Source: Liquidambar formosana (lineage: Eukaryota; Streptophyta; Magnoliopsida; Saxifragales; Altingiaceae). Taken from it: DNA of 64,000 nt. Numbering within the stretch: position 1 is the first letter of the stretch; every line of letters starts with the position of its first letter. The stretch covers positions 534,501 to 598,500 of the forward strand of contig CM077833.1 of assembly GCA_039720395.1 (NCBI GenBank). The letters are read 5' to 3'. The translations under genes were made by a program, and so were the position numbers. The notes beneath the pieces are model-generated. The model was not told where the DNA came from, did no database searches, and saw nothing but the letters and a program-made list of their open reading frames with translations. This document shows positions 51,985 through 64,000 of the stretch, piece by piece.

Positions 51985-54900
51985 CAGGTTATGCATAATA
52001 CAAAATACATATGGGCTGCTAATTATGGTGTAGTTGAATGATTCAAAAATCTGGAAAATTTTTCTGCATAATTGGTTTTCCTCCATGGCTGAACCTAGGG
52101 TTTGGAACCCTAGGTCAATTCTCTTCTACTCCTCTTCTAATTGATGGTTAAGTGTATCCATGGATGCAATAGGTTGCATAGGGTTTGAGTTTGGAGAAGA
52201 AGAATAAGGAAACTAGGGTTTTATAAAACTGTTATGAACAGTTTTCATGGTTGCCATGAAAAACCGTCATCTTGTTTTGCCTGCCGAATTCAGAGTTCTT
52301 CTCCAAAATTTTCGAGCCATATATGGTTAGAAAGCTCTTTGAATAAGCTTTCCAACCCAACAAACGGTGCGTCAATCCGAGTTCTGTAGTGAAAGTTATG
52401 AATTTTTTACTACAGGCTGTCTGGAAAGACAGTTTTGCTCGGGAATGATGCAATAGCCACAACTTTGAGTTATTGATGGAGATCAAAGGCATGGCAATGG
52501 TTGCCACCACTTGTCTTATGTTCTAGACATGGTAGGGAAAGGTTCCCAAGCATTTAGATGCATCATAATTGGATTAAGATGCTAGAACAGAAGGAAGAAG
52601 GAGAAGAACACCATGGAGGCTGAATCTGGGTTTTAGAACCCTAAGGTTCTTGCAATTAATTCTAATTAAAGCTGCTGTATTTATGATGGAAGATCATTGT
52701 AGGATCATTATATATCATGTGTATATGATTTTCTTTAAGTTTCAAAAAGGTTTTGATGGAAAAAGATTCAAAAAGTTTGAAAATTTTTCATGAACAGCAT
52801 AGCAGATTTTCTCTGCAGAAAAGTCATCAATGGAGTTTTGATTAGAACTTGAGTTAGGGAACTCCAAATTGCATGAAACCAATTGCATTAGTTTCCTAAG
52901 ACATGTAGGATACTGGGAAAATTCGTTTGGTAGCCTAATTCATTCATCTTTCTGGGTTTTAAATCAATTTCTGACCATGGACAGTGTGCTGTCAAATTCT
53001 GGGCAGCCTACTGTTGTTTTAATTGTTTAGAACAATTGGTGATGATTTGATCATCCAAACCTCTTCTATTAGCTTAGTATTTCATGTAGGGACATGATAC
53101 AAAAGCTGGTTTCAATGGAGGAGTCAAATTGATAAGGATTTAGAAGCTATTGTGACCTTCAAGGTCTGCAACAATGGCTCCAGCAATGGGTTTTGGAAAC
53201 CCTGATTGTTCTTGATGATAGCAGCCACTTCCACCACTTCTCACGTGTCCAGAGGCTTGTCCCACACCCCTAGGATGTTCTCCCATGGCTGGCCATGGCC
53301 TCCCACAGTCGTTGGTGGCCATGGCAGCCTAGCCAAGCTCAGGCAGCCCCCTGGTAGTGACGGCTGCATAGAGTTAAGGATGAAACCCTAATTTTGAGTT
53401 AATGATGAAACCCTAATTTCATTATGGCATTAATTAAAACCCTAATTGGAATATTAATTACCTTAATTAAGAGTTAATGATTGGTCATTAAATGACCAAT
53501 CATGGTTATTAATTGTTAGGGCATAATTAATACCATTAATGATGTCTAGGGTTAGGGTTTTTGATAACCCTAATTAGTGTAATTAATTAAGGGTAATAAA
53601 TACCCTATTTGGCATTAATTAAACCCTAATCCCTTTTATTAAATACCGTATGAACCTAGGGTTTTAATGATTGGTCATTAAATGACCAATCATAAGGCAT
53701 TTAATGATTAGGGCTTGCATTTAGGGTTTAGGGTTATGCATTTAGGGTTTAGGGTTTTAGGAAACCCTAATACACTAATTCATCATTTTAATGATTTTAT
53801 TTAATTCCTATATTAATTATTTAATTAATATTGATTAATTTTATAATGTTTTAAATGGTTTAAAACACAATTAGGGATTAAATTAAAATCTAAAAATTCT
53901 TAATTAAATGAAATTGTTTTGTTTAATTAAGGAAACCCTAATATTGGATATTAGAGTTATTTTAGGAAACTTTACATGTTTTAAATTAATTTGATTAATT
54001 GAAACTGTAATGTCTTAAATGTTAAGACTTTATTTAATTCTGGATATTTTTGTTAAAACCTAATAAGATTAGGATGCATTAATGAGATTAATGTAAATCA
54101 TTCAAGAGAATTACCATAATGCCCATATGTTTTAATGCTTACAGTTTTTCTTTACATTATGCAATGAGATTGTATGTATGTGTTTGGATGATGATTATGG
54201 ACTATACCCTTTAAACCAATTGTGATTGGCCGTCTTATGAATGGGATGTTATTATTTACAAGAGTTGTAATTTTATTAAGGTGATGTAATTTATTTGGGG
54301 CTTGCATGCCACCTTCCCTCTCCCTCTCTCTCTATCATTCTCTTATGTACCCCACATTCCCCTTATGTATCCCTTTCTTTAAATTATGTAAATGTTATGT
54401 AATCGAGAGCGCACTAAGGAGCATGGTGGACCTAAAGGAGCATGATAGAGCCCAACAAGCCAATGGTGGAGACCATCAAGCCAAGGGAGCAGATTGAAGG
54501 ACTTGAAAGCTTAGAGAAGTGTTTCAAGACAGCATGCATGTTTCGAATGTGTTATTTTACGATCACCTACACCCACCTTAGACCTTGGATTCAATCTATT
54601 GGCTTGGATTGAATCCTCTCAAAGTCCATAATCATCATAGTGGGAGCTTTAATTTATGAGATAATTGTATTAGCTCCAATACCATAGTTTGGTATATGTT
54701 ACCTATTCACTTAGGGACTAATATCAAAATATGGTACTTTATATATGTTGATATATAATAGCATGCGATGTATGATTTATAATAGCATGAGATGTATGAT
54801 TATAAATAGCATAATTTATATGTTTAAATTTTGATACATAGGATGCATGTTAATTTGATGAGACCCTTTAAAACCCCTCTTATTTAATATTAAGTTGAAA

Positions 54901-55060
54901 ATGGAGAAGTCATTGGGGAATGAATTCTTCATTGCCTTCCATCATTATAGGATCATCTAACGTCCCTTAATGTGGGTACCTGGCTGCAGACATGTAGGAG
55001 CTACCCATCTTAAAGACATTACTTGAAACTATCACATATGAGATATCATGGGGTGCCTAA
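51985..55060 (+). other. Untranslated leader of element 2
   Basis: Counterpart of 6231-9290. Telobox-like AAACCCTAA words and TTAATTAA runs at 53380-53800; the TGATTGGTCATT palindrome appears twice, both perfect (near 53480 and 53665). No gene is seen. Confidence 0.7.
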
Positions 55061-55063
55061 ACT

Positions 55064-55285
55064 GGTATATACCAAGAAACTAACATGTGAGGTATATATT
55101 TGGCGAAACATACCTGTGTGAATGATGGGTTTAACTTAACTAGGGAAGTATTCCAAGAAACTAACATGTGAGGTGTATGTTCCCTAGAGGCAAAACGATT
55201 GGAACTTGCTTATGAAGCAATAGACAAAGAGTTGTCTTCTTATTGTGGGTTAGAAGCCAAGAAACTAACATGTGAGGCTTCTAGG
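55064..55285 (+). other. Three common-loop hairpins of element 2
   Basis: Same three loops AAGAAACTAACATGTGA and the same stems as in element 1 (9291-9530). Confidence 0.75.
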
Positions 55286-55609
55286 TCACAGTGGGACCCC
55301 AATCCCCATTAGGAATGAGATTCCCGAATTCCATTAGAGGGTGTATGGAATTTGATAAAATAGTGGGAGGTACCATATGATTAAAGACCCAATCATTATG
55401 GATAAAAATGAAATCTAATTCTCTGTTTATGTAGATTACCTAATTACTCACCTCAAAACCCCTATTTCCTAATATATAGGATATTGATAGTTTGACTAAA
55501 CCCGATTTCTTTGATTGACTTAGGAAATTGAGAATTGTTCTCAACTTCAAAAGATTGTTTATATGCTATTAGGCCTTTTATTAAAGGCCCTCCATAAAAC
55601 ATCCTAAGA

Positions 55610-58290
55610 AGAAAAAGACACTATGCGCAATTGGCATCTTGTTGCCATACTATATGATAGTATTTATGACTAATGAGCTTCAGAAGCAAAATTAGTTAAT
55701 GCAAGTGCCTTTGATGTCCTACATCACCTACAAAGGTTGTATTGTGAGTAAAATAATACTATAAAGTATAGTACTTGTAAAGGACTTCTTCTGGACTAGG
55801 ATGTAATAAAAGTTGTTTATTAATAATCATTCTTTTGAAAAATGATTAATCACATAGAATAGCTTGAGAAGCTAGATGTGATTTAAAATGGAAGCATAGA
55901 GGAAAGCAAGTCTTGAAAAGTCAAAGACAAAGAAATATAATTATTTTGTAGTAAACATAAGGTATTGTAAAGGGAACTTGATAAAGTATCAGTCTTCCTA
56001 GAAGAACCAAACTTTTGAAGTTTTGGTTCATGCTCTAAACTAAATTGTTGGTTAGTTCTGCTTCTTGGTTTTTGGATTATAGTGTAATCTAAATGGAAGC
56101 AGAAAGTTAAGTAGATAATAAGTTACCTTTAAAAATTTTAATAGAGCAAGAGTTGCTAGATTAATTTTGGGAACTTATTTCTTAACTAGGTCATTTAAGA
56201 CATTCTAGAAATTTGATTTCTGAATTTAAATGACTAATTAGAGCGAATGCAACGTATTCCGAGAATACAAGAGATGTAGAGACTCTCATTTAAATGTAAC
56301 GATTATGACTTGGTTATGAGATGACCAAACCCATCTTTTACTTGGTGAAGTGAAGGAGTTACATTTATAATTTGACTAATACATTGTGATGTATATAGTC
56401 ATGTAGAGCATGCATTCAATTACAGTAGACTCATCTTAGAATACCATAGCTCAATGGTGAATCTAAGAGAACGAATTGAACCCTATTAAGATATGGTTTG
56501 ATCCATGATGAGTTTTACTAATGTATCCATCTAGGATATACCTTAAAATTGCTACATGTTGATAATTTAGGGTTCACTCCAGTTTTGTCCCAATTATATC
56601 AGATATGATATGGGAAGAAACCCAACTTAAAGAAGTTAAGGCTTGGGCTTGTGCTACGTATGTCTGGAAACATAATGTAGACAATCTGGAAATACGGTCA
56701 AGTAAGTGTTGAATTGTGGTATATCCCAAAAGTGGTTGGGATAGTATTTCTATTACCCTAATGAACAAAAGTTGTCCATTAGGATGTTTGCTGGATTTTC
56801 TTGAGAAAGAGTTCATTCAAGAAAGATGCAAAAGTAGATAGAATTTATAGAATTGTCTGTAAAGCCACAAACGAACAAAGATCCAACCCTTGTCTCTGTT
56901 GAGACAAAACCCTTAACTACACTACAATCTTTTCATAGATCAAATTGGATATTTCTTAACATAAGAGAGATATTGTATCTCTATTAGAATGTGAAAGAAT
57001 TATTCTTTGGTGATAAAGATCACCAAGATAATCCTATTGATTATGACTAGACGATGTTTCACATCAACTCGAGAAATGACTAAGAGTTATTAAATCCAAT
57101 ATGGATAGGTAGAGACCTAAAAGGCTTGGCTATTTAAGAATGTTTTCAACATAGGCAAAAAGTTGTCTATAAAGAAACTTGTTTGATAATAGTTATGCTG
57201 AAATCCATTTGGATCTTGTTATCTATAAACACACATTTTGAATATAAGATATGTCAAAAAGGATATAAAGATGTTATATCAAATGGTGAAAAACCATAAA
57301 AGTGTGTAAGTTATAGAAGTCTATTAATAGACTACAAGGTTCTCATAATTAGAACATCTATAAAGTTGAAGTAATCAAATTGTTTGATTTCTCTCATTGT
57401 ATAGATGGACCATGAGTGTATAAAAGGTTAGTGGGAGTGCGATCGTTTTTCTTTATCCTAAGTATGGATGACATCATAATCATTATGAATGATATATGAA
57501 TGTTATCTAATGTAAAGTTTTAGTTTTTGGAGAAAAACTAATTCATGAAAGATTTGGCAAAAGCATCCAATAAGATCTATAGAGATAGATCATATAGATT
57601 GCTAAGTATCTCCAAATCATTAAACATAGTTGAAATGTTGAAGGAGTTCAACATGGAGAATTCTAAGGGAGGTCTGATTTACTTCAGATAAGAATTCATT
57701 ATTCAAGGGCATGTGCCCTAGGATAACACAAGTAAGATTCTTAAAGTGTTAAGAAGCCTTATTTTACACTATGTATTGAACCTGATATCTATTATGTTGT
57801 AATTGTTACAAATAGTTATCAATCAATTCAAATTTGGAATATTGGATTGTATATGGAAATTGCAAACTCATAGTAGATGGGTATATGGATTTGGATATAA
57901 TCCATATGGGGTATATTTTATATTCACTTTAGTTAGTGAAATACTTAATGGAAGAACTGTATGAAAGATACAGTGGATTCCATTATTGAGGGTGAATTAA
58001 TTGTCGCATTGTCTAGGAGACTGTTTGGATCTATAAGTTCATTTAGAACTTAGAGTTGTTCCTTCCATTGAGTTGCCCACACCTTGTTTTGTGACAACAA
58101 TGGGTCTACAGCTCAAGTACAGGAATCACGGTCTCATCAAAAGTCCAAACTCATAGAGTGACAATTCCAAGTGATTAGAGGAATCATTGGAAGAGGTAAT
58201 AGATACATTACAGAAGATATTATCTACATAAGTTTTTGTAGACCTACTGACTAAAGATTTAAAACATAATTGGTTGTGTCTAAGACCAAC
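55610..58290 (+). pseudogene. Decayed copia gag and pol of element 2
   Basis: Counterparts of the element 1 remnants: gag patch near 55610-56030, integrase end, RT and RNase H patches near 56620-58250. Stops and shifts match those of element 1 at most places, so the decay predates the separation of the two copies. The empty site of element 1's solo LTR is at 56278-56282. Confidence 0.65.
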
Positions 58291-58348
58291 ATCTTGAGAA
58301 GATAGGTATGTGATACATGGTCGATTGGCTTTAGTGCAAGTGGGAGAT

Positions 58349-60012
58349 TGTTAGGATTATGCCCTAGAGCCAATCATAGAGATGATTGTTTAGGGATTAG
58401 GAACAATCATTTGATTTCATTTATGTATGTCACATTTATTATTGATTTAATAAAAGGGCTTATTCTATTATGTTTATATGCATCATTTATATTTACATAA
58501 TATGTCCATGGAGTTAGAGTTGAGAATATGGAATTACAAAGAGTTGTAATTTTGAGACTATATATATATCTCTGTACTAAACTCCTAAAGCATTCCTAGT
58601 TGAAGGTTCACTATGATGGACAATATTGAACCATAGGACTAGCACTTGTTAGGCTGACTCTATAGGAGGATAGCTAGTCTCAAGCTATTTGTGTGGAGAC
58701 ACTACAACCAACAAGTGGGTGCCTATTATGAGAATAGGTACACTGAATGTGACCAAAGATATGAGATAAACTAAATGGAGTTTTATCCTGCCTGTCAATC
58801 AGTTTCTCATTGTTATAGTGGTACAAGTAATCCTTAGACCTGAGACACTATAGTTGCCTTATGCATGTAGCTTTAGAAGTTTGATAACACTAAGTGCAGA
58901 TCCTATTCAGGGGTCTGCAAAGGTGTTCATTGGCCCTACTGCTATGTGTATGAAGGCATGTGAGTGATCAACAAGGGATCCATCACTCTCAGGAAAAAGA
59001 GAGAGAATGTCTCATATAGCATTCATAATATAACTCATTAAATCCATGGCCATGGTAGGATGAATGTGGAAAAGAGTTTCCATGAGTTCATCAATGAGTT
59101 GATATCTATGAATGAGTATAAAGTAATTGAACTAGGGACTTGACAGACTTCCATGTCCTATTAGTTCAATTGGAGACATTGTGTTGAAGGAAGGATGCAA
59201 TTGTAACCTATAAACTATAACAGAAGGGTTCTTTGTAAATGACTATTCACCTCATTAAGGACCACACCATGAGCCATATGCTAGGTGTTACTCATGGTTA
59301 GTAGAAGCCCTAATTGATATAAGTGAGTTATAATCAATTAGGGAATTGGAAGGAGTTCCAATTAGACCCTAAATGGAAAGAGTTCCATTGTGCACACCTC
59401 GTGCTATTCCTACTACTTAATGATGTGAACCCAATGGGTCACACACTGATCATGCAAGAAGGGCTTTAAAGTCTATGAGAGAAAGGGTTTTAGTGAATAA
59501 AGAATAGTTCTTTATAGGCCTATTTGTATTTGATACAAATAATAGGGGTTAATGTGCAATTAAGTGTAATTACACATAACCCTATTAGGGTTTCTTCCCC
59601 ATGGCCAGCCCCCTTTAGTGGGCTGCCTATATAAGTCACACTTATGTGTGACATGGCATAATAAGAGGCTTGCACAAAAAACCCTAGCCGTCCAGCCCCT
59701 TGGAGTCTCTTTTCTCTCTCTCTCTCTTCTCCACCTCTAGCAACAACAAGGAAGAAGAAAGAAAGGACTTGAAGCTCTAGCTAGGTGTGGATACCGTTGG
59801 AGGCAGCACACTTGGGCTGCTCATTCACCGCTGTCCGGAATCAAAGCTTGGAGCAAAAAGGAGAAGACAAAAATTCTGTAAGTGTTCTAACCCTCTTTGT
59901 AGTTAGGGTTTGATTTTGTGTTATGCATAGTTAGATTCATGGGATTGGGAATCGTAGGAAAAATTTTTATATTCCGCCTTTGTATTTTTCCCTCTTTGTT
60001 CGATTCCCAACA
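58349..60012 (+). mobile_element. Element 2 3' LTR (1,664 bp)
   Basis: I see no difference from the 5' LTR. Preceded by the GTGGGAGAT polypurine tract and followed by the TSD CATCC. Confidence 0.93.
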
Positions 60013-60633
60013 CATCCTAAGGGTCTGTCCTAGGCTTCCATATTTGTCTCAATGACTTCACGCCATATATACTCAATTAGTCCCTTTTAATCCAATCACC
60101 TTTGCAAGGGTCATGGGCGAAAGGTACGTATTAAGGATATAGGGTGCAAAGGTCCTCTATTAATTTTTCCGTTAAGCACATCACAAACACGGTCATGATA
60201 TCATTACAAACAATGTGGGTGCATAAGGGTGAAACCATAGTGTCCTACAAGTCTGTCTATATGGACTAATGATAAGGGTAGGCTGGGGTCCTTCACTTGC
60301 TTGAGCAATCTTTATACCTAACCACATGTGGCATCAGGAACGCCGCGTGGGTCCAGCAGTACGTGATTAACTCATTTAATATACCCAAGGGCAAGCCCAA
60401 GGGTACTTGGCAAGAGAGGTTGAGAGCTTTCGCCCCAACTCATGGAATCAGGAAAACCAAGGTTGAGGCTAGGCCCGTCAGTGGCAAGGGACATCGATCC
60501 TAACATGCAAGAGTTTGCGCACACAATGCAATAAATGAAAGCACACAATCAAGCGGATGCAATGTGATTGATTTTAATTAAACAAAAGAAATTAACTTAG
60601 CCCAATCAAATTGTATAGAGTCTAGCCCACAAA
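60013..60633 (-). other. 5' UTR of element B
   Basis: The remainder of B's leader, cut off from gag by element 2. It contains the patch 60297-60503, highly similar to A 38075-38281. No gene is supported. Confidence 0.65.
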
Positions 60634-60651
60634 TCCCCAGTGGAGTCGCCA
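60634..60651 (-). other. Primer-binding site of element B
   Basis: Minus-strand TGGCGACTCCACTGGGGA, 3 nt from the LTR edge; same as element A, Tat/Ogre tRNA-Arg-like type. Confidence 0.78.
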
Positions 60652-60654
60652 GTC

Positions 60655-63600
60655 TGTGGACCCCGAAAAACGAAGTTAAGGGCCCACGGGGCGGTTTTAG
60701 GTTTGAAAAAGGAAAAGGAGTCGCCACCTTATTTTTTTAAACGAAATAAGGAAAACCCTAAAAAACAGTTTTGTTTTAGGAAAACAAAAGATTGACTCCA
60801 TGTTTAAAAATGGAAAGGCAAATGATCTTTTGGAAACCAGAGAATTCGGGGATTCGGAGGCTAAGTTACGATATGGGAAGGTTCTAGGCAAAGCCTATAG
60901 GCACCCATATTGCCCTAAACGGTCTCTTAATTTAATTGGGCTAAATCAAAGTCTTAATCATACACAAATCAACAATTATCATCACAAGACAGCATGCATA
61001 TCATTTATTCATTCATCCATACAATCTAGTAAATCAAAGAAAAACAGAAAAAAGAAAGGGGGAGAGGAGAAAACCTAGGATACTTAGTATCCTAGGGCGG
61101 ACTTGAACATCACGAAGAGCGCCTACGTACCATGTATGGAAATACATGGATCAAAGTCCACGTAGTTCGAAAAGGAATAGGGTTATAACCTAATCAAGGC
61201 CTATGGTAAACCCTAAGTTTCCTTTTAAGTAAAACATGGTAAGTTTCCAAAATAAATGATTCTCAAAAGATTTTTGGTAAAATATGGAATTTTGATAAAA
61301 GATGCAAACTTTGATTTAAAAGGTATCTTTTATTGAAAGGAAACTATAGAATCTACCATACCCCTCTATTAGGAAACAACCCTAGGGGGGGAGAAAGGGA
61401 AAGTTTCAAAGGAAGGAAAGAAGGGTGAATTGGGGCACCCTCACACCCTACTTACCTTAAGCGAAAGCAACCTGTCAAAGTAACCACCCTATTGCATAGG
61501 GTAATTACCTTATTTGTGAGATTTCATCTCACAATAGCCAAAATAACCAACCCACATTGGTGGGGTAGTTGCACCTGTTGTACCTGTCAAAGCACCTGCA
61601 ATTTCCATGCAAAACATACCAAAAATGCCAACCCAACAAGCTAGATTCCAAATCAAGCCATTATCATGCCCAAACATGGGCTAACACATGCTCAAAATAT
61701 CATATCAAGGACAAATAACAGATCTGGACAGAATTGAAATAAGGTTTAAAATCAACCACAAGTCATGCAACAACATGAATCATAAGCTAACTAAAACCCT
61801 AATTCAACCCTACATGCAATGACATGCAAAAAACCCTAAAATCAACTATATGAATGCTAGAAATATCATAGTTATCAAATATGCAGCACATATATATCAA
61901 CTATGAAGAAAACACAAAGAAAAACCCTAAGTTATCATGCTATATGCTACTTTCCTAATACAAGGATGAATGAAACCCTAGAATCACACTAGTGCATAAA
62001 ATTCCATGAAATAACCCTAAATCATGCAAAACAGAATATGAACAGCACTCTAACCATGCATATTAATCAATGGAATGATCCACACATGAGAAAAATACAA
62101 GCTTGCACATGAAATATAGCTATTCTAAACATAAACTCAATTCCAGCACTAAGGAAACCCTAGAATCCCAAACATGCAGCAAATCACATGGAACATCATC
62201 CTAGCATACTAAACAGCCCATAAACATTATCCTAATCATGCATACATTCCGATGGAAGCAACAAAACACAATAAAAAATATAAGCTCTAATATACCAAAG
62301 AGTTATTTCATGCAGAAAACCATTTTAAGCACCTAAGAAACCCTAAAGTCCCAAACATGCAGTAAATCACATGGAATAACATCCTAGCATACTAAACAGC
62401 CCACAAATATGATCCTAAACATGCATGGAAGCAACAAGACATGATAAAAACACAAGCTCTAATATACCAAAGAGTTATTTCATGCAGAAAACCATTTTAA
62501 GCACCTAAGAAACCCTAAAGTCCCAAACATGCAGTAAATCACATGGAATAACATCCTAGCATACTAAACAGCCCACAAATATGATCCTAAACATGCATGG
62601 AAGCAACAAGACGTGATAAAAACACAAGCTTTGATATGCAATCATCCTATTCTATGCAAAAACCCTAACTTTAAAAGAGAGAAGAGGAGGAAGGGGGGAA
62701 TACCTATGGTGAAGTATCCTTTTGCTGCTGTAGGGAGTCCTCCTTCTCTTGTGTACTGCTGGGAGTTCCTTCCTTCAAGCCTTCAAGCAATGCTCCAGCC
62801 CTCCTCCAAGCTTACTCTCACACTCTCTCACTCAAAGTATAGGTTAAACTACCCTAAGGATGGCTGCCATAGCCTCCAAGTCTCACACATGCCTCACACT
62901 TCAGAATTTTCTCTCCCAGTGGCCTCCCCTATTGCTGAAGTATAAGGGGGTATTTATAGGGATTGAGGGAAAACCCTCAATGGTTGGGATTAAAACCCTA
63001 GGGATTGATCCAAGGGCTCTTAGAGGTTCCCTTGGGGCTCAAGTAGGTCAAAAAGGGCTGAAATTAGGGTTAAATGGCGGCTAAAGGCGAGCAAATCCGA
63101 GGAAATAGGGAAGGAGCCGCGTCAAAGCTCAAAAAAGGAAAGTGGCTCGGGTGACCACCTGGGGCTGGGCGGCTAGCAGCCTGGGCCCAGGCGGCTAGCC
63201 GCCCAGGCCTGGGTGGTCACCCGAGGCCATGTCAGCTTCAGCCCAAAGTTGACCCTTTCAGCTTCCAAAAGTGTTTCAGGGCCCAAATCAACTCCGATTT
63301 TGACGAAACGAAAGCCAAAACGACCGTGTTTCGAAGGGGAATGTAATTTGAGTCACTTGAGGGCGAGAAACCCTAGCCATGGCTGCATGGTTGGGTCCTA
63401 CAAAGGTGGTTAACCGCTATGCCTCACCATCGCTTAGCTTAGGTATGCACATAGGGTTGCACCGAATGCTTTCCAATTCGAAATTCAACCTCCCTAAACA
63501 CATTTGGGGATGAAATTAAGACCAATCAAGGTCAAATGAGTAGTCATAGAGTGAAAATCATGAACCAATTCAAGCTAACCCGAAGTAGGTCTTTTAGCCA

Positions 63601-63932
63601 ACCTGAGCCTTGCTGAGCCATTCTAATCCCGAACCTTCAATTCATCGAATTGATCCCACAAATACCTCAAATACAACCATATGAACTCCAATTGGCAACT
63701 TGGAGATCATTTCAAGGTCAAATGGAAAGTTTGTGATCAAAAAGACGATTATGCCCCTCAAGTCACAAAAGTTCTTATTAACCCTCAAGATCAACTCCAA
63801 ATCGAACCAAAATTCATACACACCATCCTTAGGACCCTAGAAACTCAATGCAAAAGACTAGACTCAAAAAGGAAACAAAAAGACACATGCAATGACAAAC
63901 CCTAGCTAAGGTGGCAAAAATGGGGTGTGACA
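60655..63932 (-). mobile_element. Element B 5' LTR (3,278 bp)
   Basis: Drives gag-pol on the minus strand: TATA at 62950-62959, 80-bp palindrome at 63146-63225, two 172-bp units at about 62290-62640. About four differences from the 3' LTR (for example near 60739-60746, 60910 and 63571). Confidence 0.93.
63146..63225. promoter_or_regulatory. 80-bp palindrome in B 5' LTR
   Basis: Same as 23588-23667; it lies 187-266 bp upstream of the TATA box that would transcribe gag-pol. Confidence 0.8.
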
Positions 63933-63937
63933 GATGT

Positions 63938-64000
63938 GTCCTACCATGGAGGAGTTTGGAGCTATTCTCGGGCGTTCCGACTTTACTCATGTCCTGCTAC
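63938..64000 (+). pseudogene. DUF7745-like gene of element C, continuation
   Basis: Frame resumes from 21096 across element B: PTMEEFGAILGRSDFTHVLL, matching the PTMEEF motif of the intact B copy. The gene runs off the right edge. Confidence 0.75.

Larger units (their letters stand above)
50308..60012 (+). mobile_element. Element 2: sister of element 1, without the solo LTR
   Basis: 9,705 bp, TSD CATCC on both sides (50303-50307 and 60013-60017). LTRs 50308-51971 and 58349-60012 (1,664 bp) look identical by eye, so it is the youngest insertion here. Primer-binding site 51973-51984. The interior matches element 1 closely, including the same decayed gag and pol traces and the three common-loop hairpins. 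It sits in the 5' UTR of element B, between the primer-binding site and gag, so it separates B's LTR promoter from its genes. Confidence 0.93.
21097..63932 (-). mobile_element. Element B: Tat/Ogre-like Ty3/gypsy with antisense genes
   Basis: TSD GATGT on both sides (21092-21096 and 63933-63937), equal-length LTRs of 3,278 bp with about four differences by eye. Net length is about 20.5 kb after removing element A and element 2. Minus-strand order: 5' LTR, primer-binding site 60634-60651, 5' UTR, gag, UAG, protease, intron, RT, RNase H, a second RNase H, integrase, then a 3' region with PMD and DUF7745-like genes on the plus strand, tandem arrays, polypurine tract, 3' LTR. Dual RNase H, antisense genes, the PR-RT intron and the large size all point to the Tat lineage near Ogre. 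Defects: one frameshift near the pol end and possibly the UAG. Confidence 0.93.
1934..64000 (-). mobile_element. Element C: Tat-like Ty3/gypsy, partial, host of the nest
   Basis: C is identified by its 3' LTR (1934-3555), a purine-rich PPT next to it, a tandem array in the 3' UTR, and two plus-strand genes (PMD and DUF7745-like) in the order that element B shows between its 3' LTR and pol. C's gag-pol should lie beyond the right edge. C's own sequence in the window is 1934-4529, 17581-21096 and 63938-64000, about 6.2 kb; the rest is inserted DNA. Its candidate left TSD is CTTAT (1929-1933); the right partner is not visible. The PMD gene has three stops, so C is older than B. Confidence 0.7.

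Overview
This window is plant nuclear DNA made almost entirely of nested LTR retrotransposons. I found no ordinary host gene, tRNA, rRNA or CRISPR array. Reasons for calling a plant: initiator-Met-type and Tat/Ogre-type primer-binding sites, Ty3/gypsy pol with two RNase H domains (Tat lineage), Ty1/copia remnants, plant mobile domain (PMD) and DUF7745-like genes, GT-AG introns and AAACCCTAA motifs. The species cannot be named from sequence alone.

Layout, outermost first. Positions 1-1933 hold fragments of two older elements. Element C is a Tat-like gypsy on the minus strand. Its 3' LTR is 1934-3555 and it runs off the right edge. Two elements sit inside C: copia-derived element 1 (4530-17575, target-site duplication (TSD) CCTTA) and element B (21097-63932, TSD GATGT), which splits C's DUF7745-like gene. 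Element 1 carries a solo LTR (10517-13815, TSD AGAGA); the matching empty site survives in element 2. Element B is Tat/Ogre-like, minus strand, about 20.5 kb without its insertions. It contains element A (28747-41389, TSD ATGTT), a gag-only relative, and element 2 (50308-60012, TSD CATCC), a sister of element 1. LTR pairs differ by roughly 0 to 0.4% by eye, so most of the nest is recent.

Element B reads, on the minus strand: 5' LTR (60655-63932), primer-binding site, gag (50228-48588), an in-frame UAG, protease (48587-47187), a likely 179-bp intron, RT/RNase H/RNase H/integrase (47008-43629, one frameshift in a T run), then 3' UTR and 3' LTR. Between pol and the 3' LTR, on the opposite strand, lie two genes: a seven-exon PMD gene (26390-41703, element A sits in intron 5) and a DUF7745-like gene (42178-43443). 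Element C has the same arrangement in a decayed state.

Four patterns go beyond routine annotation. (1) Each Tat family has its own palindrome, placed in its LTR promoter and upstream of both antisense genes: an 80-bp GC-rich palindrome in B/A, and clusters of TGCGTACGCA in C (13 perfect copies). In the LTRs both lie about 190-265 bp upstream of the TATA box. This suggests an element-specific regulatory or anti-silencing circuit. (2) The 3' UTR arrays of A, B and C are built of small stem-loops; in A the stem sequences change in compensating pairs around a constant-length 8-nt loop. (3) Copia elements 1 and 2 have decayed genes but keep three leader hairpins that present the same 17-nt loop on different stems, a candidate packaging or trans-mobilisation signal. 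(4) A-type LTRs end 53 bp beyond B-type LTRs and contain a fossil of the old LTR/primer-site junction.
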